Numbered from the stretch's first letter, positions 35,126-48,076 are shown. The stretch: 64,000 bases of DNA from Camillea tinctor (GCA_022578605.1 MU394095.1:62001-126000); one strand, 5' to 3'. Made by a program: numbers and translations. The notes: generated from the sequence alone by a model not told the origin.

Positions 35126-36011
35126 ATTTTACGGGTTAGGGTGCATCTTCCCGGGATGTGATTATCAACATATATACTCCCTTTTGCTAACGGAGAGAGT
35201 AATTGCTTTGTCAAGGGAGCCCAAAAACTAGGAATAGTCGACAATTCCATCAACTTACACTGTACAGCGGCTAAAAGGATTGGTAGAAAGGGAGGTCGCG
35301 TGTACATACCTGACTTTTGCATACGTACATGTGCCTAATCTAATGCAAATACATAAATACCAGACAACATCATAGGCTCATCGTGCATAAGAATGCTCTA
35401 ACCCGACTGGGCTAGGTGGGTCGAGCTTGCTTATCGAGCCTGGATAGCCTGGGTCTAAGATGTACCCAAGGCTTTAAGGCTCAAGGTAACAGGTAGATAG
35501 GTACCTTACCGGTGGGTACACACTTAACCTATACATGTAAGGTAGATACGCATGAAAATGCAATCAACGATAAGTCGACCTGGTCCTGCCCATAATTTTC
35601 ACGACATCGACACCTCGTCTCTACTACATCTTGATCTAAAACCTGATTTCTTTCTCCCTTCAATCCACACACTTTTTCTCTCTCCAACCACTTTCCCTCA
35701 CCTTGTCAATTAGATAGACGGTACCCGCGAAAGACCAGAAGTGGAATCCTGTGTCTTGCTTCCTTCCAGCTTTCTTTATTGTGACCGTCCTTCACCCGGG
35801 CAGAAAAAAAAAAAAGAACCTAAAGGTCAAAAAATATTGACCCGAAATAGTGCAGAGAAAAAAACAAGACAAAGATAGAGGAACGTCTACCTTCCACCCA
35901 TATCCGTCATTTCTGTGCCCATTTGCCTATCTCGAGGCGCAGGAACCCTTCTCTTTCTATTCCCCTTCTCAACGATTTACTTTTGGTGTCTCTCTCGTTA
36001 TTTTGCCGACC
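35126..36011. promoter_or_regulatory. Intergenic / DNM1 promoter and CT-rich leader
   Basis: Holds AT-rich DNA, then a CT-rich tract (about 35640-35705) and a second pyrimidine-rich stretch (about 35930-36005) directly before the DNM1 ATG at 36012. No other gene seen. Confidence 0.45.
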
Positions 36012-38643
36012 ATGGCAGCTCTTGGGGATGATCTGTTGCGGGTAGTGAACCAGCTCCAGGACCTGGTTTTCAACACTATCGGCACCGACTCTCTCGACTT
36101 ACCCCAAATCGTACGTCGTGCGCCTCTGAGTCCATTTTGCCTTGTCAACTCTTTGTTGAGGAAGTACTTACAGAATTCTCTCGGCATAGGTTGTTGTCGG
36201 TTCCCAGTCTGCCGGCAAGTCCTCGGTGCTTGAAAACATCGTCGGCCGGGATTTCCTACCCCGAGGAAGCGGCATCGTCACTCGCCGTCCCTTGATCCTA
36301 CAATTGATCAACGTTGAAGAGGATTCTTCTGAGCCAGACGTACATGCCGCCTATCGGAGTCCTACTCAGGCGCGCCGCTCTGAATGGGCCGAGTTCCATC
36401 ATATCCCCAGTCGGAGGTTTACCGACTTTGCGGACGTGAAGCACGAGATCGAGAGCGAAACATCCCGTGTGGCTGGTAATAATAAGGGCATAAACAGGCA
36501 GCCGATTAATCTGAAGATCTACTCCCCGCACGTTCTAAATTTGACTCTTGTGGATCTGCCAGGATTAACTAAGGTACGTGCTGGTCAACTTTGAGCTTCG
36601 CTCGATCTATGCCCCCCCTCCCCTCCCCCCTGCGGTATAGTGTTGACCTATCTACTAGGTCCCCATCGGTGACCAACCGGCGGATATCGAAAAGCAAACC
36701 CGAACACTCATATCCGAGTATATTGCCAAGCCCAATAGTATAGTTCTCGCTGTTTCGCCTGCCAATGTTGACATTGTCAATTCCGAAGCCCTGAAGCTTG
36801 CTAGACATGTTGACCCCTTAGGCCGGAGGACTATTGGGGTTCTGACCAAGGTCGATCTGATGGACCATGGTACTAATGCTTTGGATATCCTATCTGGTCG
36901 TGTCTACCCCTTGAAACTTGGCTTCGTTGGTGTAGTCAATCGGTCACAACAAGACATCCAGGGCAACCGTCCTATGGAAGATGCTCTCAAGGCGGAATCT
37001 GAATTTTTCAAGCATCATCCCGCGTACCGCAACATTGCTACGCGATGTGGAACACAGTTTCTAGCAAAGACACTCAACCAAACACTCATGTCACATATTC
37101 GAGAGCGGCTCCCCGACATCAAGGCTCGCCTCAATACACTGATGGGACAGACACAGCAAGAGCTTGCTAGCTACGGAGACATGCACTTCAGTGGTAAGGA
37201 ACACCGTGGATCTATGATTCTTCAGCTCATGACCCGGTTTGCTACGTCTTTTATTTCATCCATTGACGGCACTTCAACCGAGATCTCTACTAAGGAGCTC
37301 TCCGGCGGCGCACGCATTTATTACATCTTCAACTCGGTCTTTGGCAGTGCTCTAGAGTCCATCGATCCCACGTGTAACCTCTCTGCGGTGGACATTAGGA
37401 CTGCCATTCGGAACTCTACAGGTCCTCGTCCTAGTCTGTTTGTGCCAGAAATGGCATTTGACCTACTTGTCAAACCGCAAATAAAACTACTCGAGATCCC
37501 TAGCCAGCGTTGTGTTGAGCTGGTATACGAAGAGTTAATAAAAATATGCCATACCTGCGGCTCTACGGAACTTACTAGATTCCCAAGACTGCAAGCTAAG
37601 CTTATTGAAGTCGTCTCGGACCTTCTGAGGGAACGGCTTGGCCCAGCATCTGGTTATGTCGAATCTCTGATCTCTATTCAGCGTGCATACATCAATACCA
37701 ACCACCCCAACTTTTTGGGAGCGGCAGCAGCGATGAGCCATGTAGTTAGCAATAAACAGGAACGCGAACGAAAGCGATTGATTCAGGAGGAGAGGGAAAG
37801 ACGAGAGAGAAAGCGATTAAAAGAACTTGGCCCCAATGGTGTAGATACTCCTGGGGACGAGGAAGAAGCAACACATGAAAAAGGCGAAATCGCTAATTCT
37901 AGAAAACAAACGACGAAAGCATCTAGGAGCATGTCGCCTGCCGTTCATGAAAATGGAGCTGGAAGTATTGCTACAGCCATGAATGGCACACGCTCAGACT
38001 CACCCAGCAGGTTTAACCCACAGGCTATCGGAAACGCCCGAGATTCATTCCTGAACTATTTCTTTGGCAAAGACGGCCCTCCTCCAACATCCGGGGTTGG
38101 TGCTCCTACTTCACTCCCGCGCCATGTTAGCCAAGGCGCGGAACCAACCTTCAGCCAAAGCATTCGACGAGGAGAAGATAGGTTAGCCCATAGACCGGCA
38201 CCTTCTTCATCCCTTATACGCGAGGATGAAAGCCCGAAGACTGCCGGTTTTGGATATGGTGCTCAATTCGTAAGTTTTTTTTTTTTGTTGAACTTCGTAT
38301 CATGGGTGAGCACCCTCGTTAACGAGATTAGGGTGATTCCGTGGAGCCAGCCATGACCGATCGGGAGGCGATGGAGACGGAGCTTATCCGGGCGCTTATA
38401 TCTTCCTATTTCAATATTGTTCGTGAATCTATTGCGGACCAGGTACCTAAGGCAATCATGCACTTGCTCGTCAACCATTGCAAAGACGTTGTGCAGAACC
38501 GGCTCGTGAGTGAGCTTTACAAGGAAACCCTCTTCGAAGAACTCTTGTATGAGGATGACGGCGTCAAGAAAGACCGCGAAAAGTGCGAGAAACTGCTTCA
38601 AACATATAGGGAAGCGGCCAAGATCATTGGCGAAGTGTTATAA
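36012..38643 (+). CDS. DNM1: Dynamin-related GTPase Dnm1 (mitochondrial and peroxisomal fission)
   Basis: GTPase that forms rings on the mitochondrial outer membrane and peroxisomes and drives fission with Fis1 and adaptors. Exons: 36012-36110, 36190-36573, 36659-38269, 38332-38643; 2406 nt, 801 aa. P-loop [20 protein letters not shown], switch I Thr in [14 protein letters not shown] ([15 protein letters not shown]), and TKVD in [11 protein letters not shown] are intact. The middle/stalk domain follows ([20 protein letters not shown]), then a variable insert with the Dnm1-type motif [15 protein letters not shown]. The C-terminal GED is [20 protein letters not shown]. The motif FLNYFFGK separates it from Vps1. 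Confidence 0.95.
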
Positions 38644-39217
38644 AAGGGTTGACGAGCTTACGAAATGTCATGTATTAGAACCCAAAGGGTATCGTTTTAT
38701 CTGGGTAACGGGTAGCCACTAACGAATGTTATGGCCGTGGTTTTGAATCGCAATATGTATGACTAGATGAAGTTAGGCCGCAAATGACGTTCCTTCTGGG
38801 TCATTATGTAGTAGTGCATTTGTTGCTTCTCGCTCAGAGAAGGAAGATTAGGCTCAGTTGATGGACATGCGCGAGAGTGCCAGTTCTGTACATAAGCGCA
38901 GCTATACTCCAAAACTCTATCTCGTACAAGAATAAACATCGCTCTTCACACACTTATCTTACGGCATAAATAGTGCTTCGAGGAGCCACCAATATCCAAT
39001 CGCACGAGTAGGCACGCAGTGGTTAACCATGACGACTAAGTTAGTAAACACGGCAGCTTTGGCAGATAAGATGTGGCTCGTAAAATTGTTCTTGTTCTCT
39101 TTGATGTAAATCTCCATTGTCTAATTTAGTAGGAATCGGGGTATCGCCTCCTCTCTTATCCATCACAGCAGCCGTATCGAAGTAATCAAGGGGAGCCAAA
39201 GAGATAGTGCAACCGTA
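38644..39217. other. Intergenic between convergent DNM1 and RNA1
   Basis: Shared 3' UTR space. Nothing recognised. Confidence 0.6.
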
Positions 39218-40558
39218 TTAGATGCCAGTCTTTTCTAGCCTCTTAGCCAGAGCATTGATCTCATCGTCCTTTACCTGGGCTGTTGGCTCTTCCTGTACAG
39301 CCTCGGCATCTCTGACTAACTTCTCTGCCTTCTCTGTGATTGAAACCCCCCCTAGATCCTCCCATTCTTCCTCTTCCTCTTCCTCTTCCTCGTCGTCTGA
39401 GTCTAATTCCTCAAGATCGCTAAGGTTGTCGACCCCCCAGGCATCCTCATCCACAATATCACCGCCCAACTTCTCCTTGCGCAGTTCTAGCAATTCTTGT
39501 AGAACCAGGATTGACTCATCGTCCTCGGAGAACTTGTTCCCGTTTAGCTCAATTCTCTTCAAGGCAGGCAGCGTGTCTTTTGCAGCCTCCGCCAGACGCT
39601 TGAGGCCGGCCGTGGTTATTTCATTATACTGTAAGCGTAGAATCTCGAGCTGCTTGTTTTTGCCCTGGGAGAGGGCATTGGCAAGGAAAATGCCACCCTT
39701 GGCGCTGAGCAGCGAATCACCAATACCGAGCTCTTGTATATTGGTCCAAAGGGGTACGACCTCGGCCAAGGTGCGTGCGCCATCGGCCGTCAAAGTATTA
39801 TCCTGTAAATCTAGGATTTTTAGTTCTGTAGCATGGTTCAGACCCTGGCCGAGCAAGAGAGTCATGCCATCTGGCCGGATACCATTTTGGATCATCTTGA
39901 TCTCCTTGATCTTATTGTGGAGACGGAAGGTTTTGGCCCAAGCCTGCATGCTTCCACTTTCCAATCGGTTCCGGCCACAGATAACAGTCTCGAGATGGGG
40001 TACGGCTCGGCCAGCCTTACGAGCCTCCTCTTTCTTCGCGTGAAGCTCTGAGAGCGCATTAGCCACATTGGCTCCAGCATCGGGCCCTAGTCCGTTATTG
40101 TTGAGATATAGATGCTGCAGTGGAATATGGCTCGATAGAAAAGCGATCAAAGGCGCCTGAGTATTCAAGCCAAAGGCGTTATCGTTCAAGTTGATGGTAT
40201 GGAGGTTCGGAAGGTTGAGGATGGATGTAAGAAGAGACGAAAGAGCTTCGGGGATCTCGTTGAGCAGGCGGCCGGTAAATATGTCGGCCAAGTTGGCGAC
40301 CTTGTGAACAAGACGAGAAAGGTTAGGTTAGACGGAGAGCACGAAATAACCAGCTCGGCGTACCTTGAGAGTCTTTTTGGTAGCCAGCACTTCACCAAGA
40401 AGTTTACAGGCTTCAACACCCAATGTATTGCCTAGGACACGGACTTCCTCGACATCGTTCATGGCCCGCAGAGGCCCAATGTGGGCTTCCAGGTCGGCGG
40501 CGGTATCGAGCTTCAAGCCCTTTTCCTCGAGGGAAAATACTTTACTAGGCGATGCCAT
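39218..40558 (-). CDS. RNA1: Ran GTPase-activating protein (RanGAP / Rna1)
   Basis: Cytosolic activator of Ran GTP hydrolysis; sets the Ran-GTP gradient for nuclear transport. Exons 40558-40364 and 40300-39218 (63-nt intron), 425 aa. The start is MASPSKVFSLEEKGLKLDTA. About eleven leucine-rich repeats are visible, for example NLHTINLNDNAFGLNTQAPL, PLQHLYLNNNGLGPDAGANV, ELKILDLQDNTLTADGARTL and LEILRLQYNEITTAGLKRLA. The conserved Arg of the RanGAP loop region lies in VICGRNRLESGSMQAW. An acidic tail (SDDEEEEEEEEEWEDL) and a short helix complete the family layout. There is no SUMO-target extension of the animal type. Confidence 0.96.
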
Positions 40559-41253
40559 TTTCAAAGATAGGTGTCGAGTTGGAGTGGGAAGCGACAAGTT
40601 GGATAAGGAAGCAACAACGTGAAAAAAATGAAAAAGAAAGAAAAAAAAAAACCGGTTAGTTGGAGGTAGGTATAAATTGGTGGATGAGAAAAGGGCAGAG
40701 AGGGCGTGACTTCTAAATAGAGCCTTTAGTCAGTTGTAGGTAGTGCCCCTCCCCCTCCCCCCACTAAAATAATGGCTTGGAAATGGATCAGAACCTTCTA
40801 CTGTTTCGCAAACAGGATGTTGGCAGGTGTAGACCTATAGACATCCCTGAGTCCATCATACCTTCCCGCTCTATTGCCTACTAGGTACCCAGGTACCTAG
40901 GTACGATACCACCTGTGGCTGATGAACCTTGTGGCACCCCTGCTAGGTGAAGAGTATTTAGGTAGGTATATAGTGTAGTAGGTAGTATACTACCTACCCA
41001 GTACATGTAGGCAACGGTCAGGTACCGTGTTATGCTTGCATGTGCTTTTATTTTATTGGGCTTACATCTACCTAATTTCTTCCATGTTACAACCCTTAGT
41101 TCTTTTCTTCAATCTTATCTTTCTCCGACGTCGACCTCTTCCTCAGTCTACCACCACCTTACCCGACCTATCTTGTCCTCTAACGCAATATCAGGCAACT
41201 GAGCTTCCATTCGATTTGGGTCAGGAGGATTCCGCAACCCCTATTGATCCATG
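40559..41253. other. Intergenic with ACCTAGGTAC motif cluster
   Basis: RNA1 promoter. A dense cluster of CTAGGTAC-type motifs lies at 40881-41005. Possible N-terminal remnants of the following pseudogene begin within 41090-41253. Confidence 0.55.
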
Positions 41254-44135
41254 ATATATGCTCAAAAGAATGGCAGTCCGTTTCTTCAACGTCAGCCATA
41301 TTGCGAATATTGGGCTAGCAACATACTGATTGCTGCCGAGATCTGTAGAAACCGGGTTCCTTAATGAAGTTGCCTTCACTGAACCACCATTACTAGCAAA
41401 TTTTCTGGCTCATATACTTGCATTCAAGGCAGCGATTCAGATTACAGCTCCTCTTGACGAGAATGCATGGGTTGTATTAAAACCTCGACTGCTTGCTCAG
41501 AGGACCAATGCAGAGCACCAGGAACAACTGGAAAAGGGAAGAGCCACAAATTCCAAGGGGACTCGAGAGCGACTATATCAACGGCATGATGCTGAGGGGG
41601 CTAGCATAGAGGCGAAACAGCTTATAGATAAGGATTGTGATAATGCTCAAGGCCCCCTTAGAGCACAAATCGCAGCATATGCCGATGAGACAATACACGA
41701 CAGCTGGGATGACGGACGTGAAGCCAATAATGGAAGGAGCCCACAGTTTGCGGCTAAAGTACTCCTCCATGTTCGGATGAAGTTCTATAAATGGGTTGCC
41801 AAAGATATTGCTGTAACCCTCCGTGCAGTTCGAAAGCCAGTCCACGACTCCCCGCAAGCACCATTTACAAGGAAGCTCACACTTGAAAATATGAAAGGGT
41901 TGTTTGAGGTTAAGGTCAAGCCTTGTACGGAGCCATATCTCAAGGAGCTCTTCTACTGTAATGGTTGCGAGGGCAATTATAAAGTCTTCGGGTACGAGGG
42001 AGTTATACAGCATTATGCTGCCAGGCGTACAAACGCTCTAAGTTTAGGCAGTGTTGTTGTTCGCTGGCGAGCAGAATGGCTAGAGATATCACCTTTCTAT
42101 CTAGGCTCTCGAAGCTTGAAAGCCTTACTTGCTCAGCGGCCTAGTGTCCTGTACAAAGCATTTAGCTCCCTACGCAGCCACTCAGCATAATTATAGTCAA
42201 TTATTTGCTCCTCATCTACCTCCAAACACTGTCCCTTACCATCAGCCAGGGAGCTACTATCCAGTGCTACATTGGTCTTGTTCTAATGTGATGGTTCCAG
42301 GGTCCTCATCGTACCTGGCACCAGAAGGTACTCAGTACATTACAAATTTTACTACACAACAAAGCCATGATTTTAACACCCAAGTCCCTCGTTACCGCCT
42401 GTACGCTGATCAGATCAGGGTTTAGTTTAATGATATGATACGAAGCTTACGAGAGTTATGGGCAGCCACTACAAGCTTAGAAGAGCTCCCAGGAAATATT
42501 AGAGTCTATGTGGTCATTCATTATGTTGTGAATAAATTCCGATCACGATATTCGGAGAGCCCGGCACTGTCATTATTTATCGCGGGTTTCTCGAATAACA
42601 AAGAGATGAGGCCAGTACGCAACGTTAATGGTCTTATGTGTAAGGCATGTAACCTTGGATTGGATCATGTGCCTACAGAACAGATAACGAAAACTTTCTC
42701 TTTGCCATGCTAAGTAGTTGGTAACCCATTTTTCAGAAGCAACATGTTGAGTAGTTGCATCTAATAGATGCCTCCTCATTTGATTGGTCAGTTGATATGG
42801 TCTACATACCGGATCTTCCTATCTTATCCAATCTTCGAAACTTTTCGAGCATTGATAACCAAAAGTTTGAGCTGATATGTGACGTGCTTCCTCGAATTAA
42901 ATACTCTAGCGAGCCCTTACGATCTCTTTCTATAGCAACTCAAGGTTCCTGGGTTAGTGGACATTATGGTGCTTCTGAAGAGACGATCCCTGCATCATCT
43001 AGTCAAACTCTCAGACGCCAAGCTTCTCCCAGACGGCGTAACACTATTTCGTTAACCTTTTATGGATATGAGTCAAAGCTGGTTAATCCGCATCTAGCCC
43101 TGAATCAGAACACCCTCCAAGGTCGTTACAGTTCTAAAGTGGTGCACTGTAAGGAAACCTCATCCCTTAAAGCGGTATCTAGGCGCGAGGACGCGAGCCG
43201 AATATCTCCTGATACTCAGCCGCCTGGGGACTCGAAGTCGCGTAAACGTAAAGAACGGCCCAAGGATCAGCGTAATAGACTAGAACGGATATCTAAAATC
43301 CACAAGAGCGGTAGGAAGCTATTATCTAATGGGCCTAAAATGGAAGAGCCCAACGTGGACGACACAATAGCAGAGGGAAAAGAGCGTCGTCAAAAAGAGA
43401 GAATCCGTGCCATGTGGACTGCGGACCGTCAAGAGACTGCGCGACTTGTCTCCGCGACGAAAATCCAAGCCGAAGATACTATACTGATCCCTCGACCCGA
43501 AGTTGAGAAAGACTACGAGAGGTCAATTCGGCACTCGCCGCTACTAACATTTATGGCGCGAACCCAACTTCCACCGCCAGCACTAGCCAAGGAACACGAG
43601 GAGGTTGATCGGATGGCTAGCTTAGAATCAGAGCCAAACCAATAACAAGCCTCGCTTGAATACGTTAGTTGCAGAATCAGACTAGGAAGTATTACCACTT
43701 ACCAGGGCCGGTCACACAGCGCCAGGGTATGGGCTTAAACAGACCCCAATCCATGCAGATGATGGATTGTATAGGCAAAATCATCATCAGGACTACCTTG
43801 AAATCAACGAAATTGTTAATGCCCGTGATTCCCGAGGAGAATACTTAACCAGAAGGCTAATTCTACGCGAACAGGAAACGACATGTTTTACATATCATGA
43901 CAAACAGCCATTATGCCAAGGCCCATATCAAGCACAAAAGATATACTCGCACCAAGTCATATATGATGTTGACTCATCTCAGCATCCCATTTCTCACGCT
44001 GTAAGATCGTCCACAGTTATGAGTCGACCACCCACGTATAAGCCATTGTCAAGAACCAATGTTACTGCTTTGGAAGACTATGATCCGAGAGTTCTGATAA
44101 CGCGACCGGGTTTGGATACCATACGTCGAGTTTGA
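41254..44135 (+). pseudogene. Degenerate large gene of an uncharacterised fungal family
   Basis: Coding-like segments appear in order but in changing frames: about 41254-41360, 41330-42190, 42129-42713, 42716-43645 and 43767-44135. Between them are frame shifts and stops, two of which (42423-42425 and 42752-42754) are TAG where CAG (Gln) fits the flanking protein (FNDMIRSLRELW; LHLIDASSFDWSVDMVYIPD). The first large segment has FYCNGCEGNYKVFGYEGVIQ then HYAARRTNALSLGSVVVRW, a C2H2-finger-like unit. As I recall, relatives have His where this copy has Arg in AARRT. Functional relatives seem to be long nuclear-type proteins of unknown role. Alternative: sequence errors, since an assembly gap lies 700 bp downstream. 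Confidence 0.6.
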
Positions 44136-45288
44136 TACGAGTAGGCTACTGTTGCATGCATATATGTACGATGACTATCTACGCCTTTCCTATCCTTGGC
44201 CATTAAAGCGTCAGGTATTTAGCAATACTTCGAGGGAAGGACACAAGGAGGGAAATGCTTTCTGAGACAATCCAAACAGTGGTAGATTAATGTACATTCG
44301 AGATAGCTCAATGTTAAAAACGACGGGTTCGAAGTCGGTTCGTTGAATGTCAAGGTTAATAAGGGATAACTGAACTTGTATTTCGTCCGTCAATGCACTC
44401 GTAACTCTTAGATTATCGAGACTTTCTACGTACGGGTCACTATATCTTAAGCAAATATTTTAATTACTAGCTCTCCTCTCTTTCTCATTCGGGATCCAAT
44501 TGAGCTTTTCCCTGGGAGACCGTCGGTCTATATATCCTTTATAAATCATGGGATAGCTGACCCCTGTTTGTTTTTTCTCACATTTCGTGGCTATGTTGTT
44601 TTACTCCTGTAAAATATATCTATTGCTTAAGTTATGGTGTCGCCAGCCCTAGACGTCGTCCGGGGATCCCTTGGGATACGTCCGCTGAGTTGTCACAATG
44701 CTAGTAGTGGTGAGGTGTTACTATAACATAAATAGTTTAGAGGGGGGGGGGGCGCCCCCCCGCCCCCCAAAAAAAAAAAAAAAAAAAAAGAGAAAAGGAA
44801 GAAAAGAAAAGGGACAAAGAAAAGACGACACTGCCGCGAAATACAAAACAAANNNNNNNNNNCTCTCGGTGTCCGGGGTTCCCTTGGGTTACCGCCGGGT
44901 TTTTTTCAAAATTTTTTTTTGGGGTTTGGTTTTAATAAAAAAAAATTTTTTTAGCCCCCCCCCCCCCCCCCCCAAAAAAAAAAAAAAAAAAAAAACACCT
45001 GTTAGAGAGAAGACCCAAGGACTTTTCCACTCAGGTACACTATGGCATATCAATTCTAAGGAAATTTAAATCACAGAATGACGAACAATGGCCTAGCAGA
45101 CATCTCCATGTAGCACATATGTAACGGTAGGTGTACCGATATTGGAAGATAACCACCATCAAGATAGAAGTGTAATATAACCGAATGTATTATACGGGAT
45201 TGTGGGCATATTAAATATGAAGCTACTGAAGTGGGTCAGGGCAGCTAAGGTCATTGTTTTCCTTTTGAGATTTGCTATGTTTAGACAT
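44136..45288. other. Intergenic with assembly gap
   Basis: Contains the N run, long homopolymers and a false-looking duplication (separate entry). Flanking DNA carries no recognisable gene. Confidence 0.7.
44655..44995. other. Scaffold gap (10 N) with mirrored contig ends
   Basis: Ns occupy 44853-44862. The right end (about 44868-44995) is a garbled copy of the left end (about 44655-44789). Both read GTCCGGGG.TCCCTTGGG, then low-complexity DNA, then C-run and A-run. The right copy has homopolymers expanded, as at a poor read end. The coding-like frame across this place is not real. Confidence 0.85.
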
Positions 45289-46538
45289 CTAAGCGTTCCA
45301 TATGACGATTCTACCATCGACACCGCTTGCTTTGCACGACGTGTTAGCTCATGTCACTAATCAGATCCTTAGGGAGGCGGGAAACGAGTAATAACTTACT
45401 GCTAAATTTGGTAACGGCGCCGCCGCTCTCCTCAAAGACACGGACCGTCGAGATAGTGTTTTGATGGACGGTTTTGAGCTGCGTATCATCCTTGACTTTG
45501 CCCTTGAGGTCCATCTGACGGAACATGTTCAGAGCAGACTCTTCACGGGCATCGCCTGAGCCAGGTCGCCCCTTAGCCTCGAGGGTGCCGGTCAACTGCC
45601 AGCCAGCAGGGCCTCCCTGAAACCGGAAAGCCTCGCAGTCATAGCCAGCAGCGATTATCTCGCTCTCGCCGTTCCAGATCATGCTCATGAAAGGCAACAA
45701 CTGGGTGTTAACGCTGATGACCGCCTGCGGGGGCTGCTCGGGACCGGTCGGATAGACGATGGTGATACTACTGTCGTGAGCAGCAAAGGCGAGGGCATTG
45801 CCGCTCGGCGAGAAGGCAACTGAGTGTACCCACCCGGCTGAATTGTTGAGAAACTCGCCGCAGACGGTGTTGAAGGGCAGGCGCTCGCCCCAAACGCTAG
45901 GTTCGGGACGGGCGTCGACACCCTTGATGAAGCTGGAGAATACCCGAGCGTGGGCGTCGGTAGAGCCAGCAGCGAGGAGCACCGAATTGGGGTGCCAGTT
46001 AACGGAGGTGATGGTGCTGCGGATAGGTTTTTTCAGGTGCTTCGACACCCACCAGTCATTCTCCTCTTCGAAGTAGCAAATAGCTATAACTCTGTCGCCC
46101 GATCCGACAGCAAACTTGGTCTCGGACGGAGACCAGCGAACGAAGGTTGCTGCCCTAGCAATGCGGAGAAGCACAAGGGTCGGCTTGTAGCCGGTAGGGG
46201 AGGGTTCCCAGACGAGCGCGTTTCGGTCTTTCTCGTAGGGGAAGCCGGCATTGTATTGTTAGACTCTCTGAGCACAAAGTATCAACGTGATTAAGGGGGT
46301 CTGGTGAATAGGCACCTTGCGAGCAGGTGACGATCCGGCCACTGTTGGGGGCAATATCGACACTAGTGATGGTCTTATCGTGACCCTTTAGTTCGTCCTT
46401 GAGCTTGAAGGTGCTGCCGACTTTGCTATATAACTCGACGGTAGAGTCTTTAGCAACGGCTAGCGTCTGACGGTCGGCCGAGAACGAGTGATCGGCGATG
46501 GGCCGGTGAAAAAGATGATGAACCTCGGGGGCGGCCAT
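45289..46538 (-). CDS. ARC40: Arp2/3 complex subunit Arc40 (ARPC1)
   Basis: WD-repeat subunit of the Arp2/3 complex that nucleates branched actin at endocytic patches. Exons: 46538-46316, 46227-45400, 45329-45289; 1092 nt, 363 aa. Start MAAPEVHHLFHRPIADHSFS. Blades show LKGHDKTITSVDIAPNSGRI, DRNALVWEPSPTGYKPTLVL, ATFVRWSPSETKFAVGSGDR, WWVSKHLKKPIRSTITSVNW and GWVHSVAFSPSGNALAFAAH. The last exon (41 nt) gives TSGVDGRIVIWNA, the family end. The gene is head-to-head with the U2B'' gene, 670 bp apart. Confidence 0.96.
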
Positions 46539-47208
46539 GGTTGATATCGAAGGGAGGGATGTTAGGGGCGGTAGATGCTTGTGATAGGAGTATAGCGCTC
46601 TACTATCACGTCTAAGCTTTGTAGGGGTGGGAAGAAGTCGAGAAGTTCGCTGTGTTACGCAATGAAGAATGAGAAAGATGAAATGTACCTATGTAGGTAC
46701 CTAGGCAGCTAGGTTAGGTAATTGTAAGTGGAGACACATCTGCACGGCTGCGTCACATCTAGGATTGGGAGCTTCAGCCACACTGCCTACATAGATAGGT
46801 ACCTACCTAGGCACTTACCTAGGGGACTACTGTTGCATTATATCGCTCGACTAGGCTCTAAAAATCGGAGCGCTCCTTAACCTAAGGAGCCCTTATAGCG
46901 TATATATGGGTTGGCGCCACAGTGACCTGGAACGCAACAACTACCTACGGAGTACGTACATCAGTGTACTTTAGGTAATCGATAAGATAAACCAGGTCTT
47001 CTCGGTTAGAGTGGCTGGTACCTTACCTACGTGGGCAGCCGACCAACTAGAAATCTATCCATCGCATTTTATCCCCCCCAATCTCTACTAAAAACTCACC
47101 CACGCGCATTGTTTGTACTGCCGATTGCTGGCGAAAGTGAAAAAAAGACAAAAACCATGCTACAATAGAGCTAACTTGAAAGATAAAACCCGAAATATTT
47201 TTCCCGCA
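46539..47208. promoter_or_regulatory. Bidirectional promoter ARC40 / U2B''
   Basis: 670 bp between two start codons, so it must hold both promoters. A TACCTAGG-type palindrome cluster lies at 46690-46830. No TATA box stands out. Confidence 0.5.
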
Positions 47209-47972
47209 ATGGCTACTACAACTACTGTGCAGGCTCTACCGCCTAAGTCTGGTGTTAAGAATCCTCCAATTCCCCCAAACCAGACGTTAGTTGCCTCCTC
47301 CCTTCCCTTCCGGTTGTTCATCCATGTAACTGTGGACGCTGACATTTGATTTTCATTGTTGTAGGCTCTACGTGACAAACCTCCCGTCGGCTAAGATAAA
47401 TAAGGCTGACCTGAAGACGGCTCTGTACATGCTCTTCTCCACCTATGGCCCGGTGCTTGATGTGGTGGCTCTGAAAACCATGAAGATGCGTGGACAAGCT
47501 CACATTGTCTTTCGCGACACTCAAGCTGCTACCCAAGCTATGCGGTCTCTGGACGGCTTCCAATTCCTGGGCAAAGATCTGGTATGTTCTGAAATCGTTT
47601 CTCACCTCCTGGCGCGATGGGCCTTTCCCTAACTAAGCGCGACGCCTATAGAAAATACAATATGCGAAGTCCAAGTCCGATACAGTTGCTAAACTTGACG
47701 GCACTTATAAACTCCCAGGAACCGCCCCTGCGAACATTGAGATGACCGAAACCCAACAAAGCATATTTAATGCCCCGGCCCCTGGATTGTCGACTGCTTC
47801 TTCTGCTTCTGCGACCCATGGTTTACCTTCGAAGCCGCCCCAAACTTCAGACCGCTCCATGACTGATGCGTCAAGTGCTGATGCCCGCGGCCAGAAGCGC
47901 CCACGTGACGAAGAGGAAGAGGAGGACAGTGATGAAGATGTAGCCATGGAGGAAGACAGTGACGACGAGTGA
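47209..47972 (+). CDS. MSL1: U2 snRNP protein B'' / U1A-like RRM protein
   Basis: Spliceosomal protein that binds a U2 (or U1) snRNA stem-loop. Exons 47209-47285, 47365-47581 and 47652-47972; 615 nt, 204 aa. One RRM: RNP2 is LYVTNLPS, formed across intron 1, and RNP1 is RGQAHIVF; the domain continues to GKDLKIQYAKSKSDTVAKLD across intron 2. The KIQYAKSKSD end is typical of U1A/U2B''. The C-terminus is acidic and low complexity (RPRDEEEEEDSDEDVAMEED). Yeast-type fungi have one such protein, so U1A and U2B'' cannot be split by sequence. It converges with ATG10; only 104 bp separate the two stop codons. Confidence 0.92.
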
Positions 47973-48076
47973 AAGCCTGGTCATCAGTAGCCTGTTTTCC
48001 CTGCTCGTTGCGACGTATATTGCTGAGGTACATTTCACCTTCTCGTTAGGGAAAGGGAGAGAGAAAAGGTCAAGCT

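Noticed and set aside
39222..40043. Plus-strand open frame of 273 codons
   Set aside because: Antisense of the RNA1 leucine-rich repeats and acidic tail; no domain of its own.
44698..45069. Open frame across the N gap
   Set aside because: Made of homopolymers and Ns at an assembly artefact.
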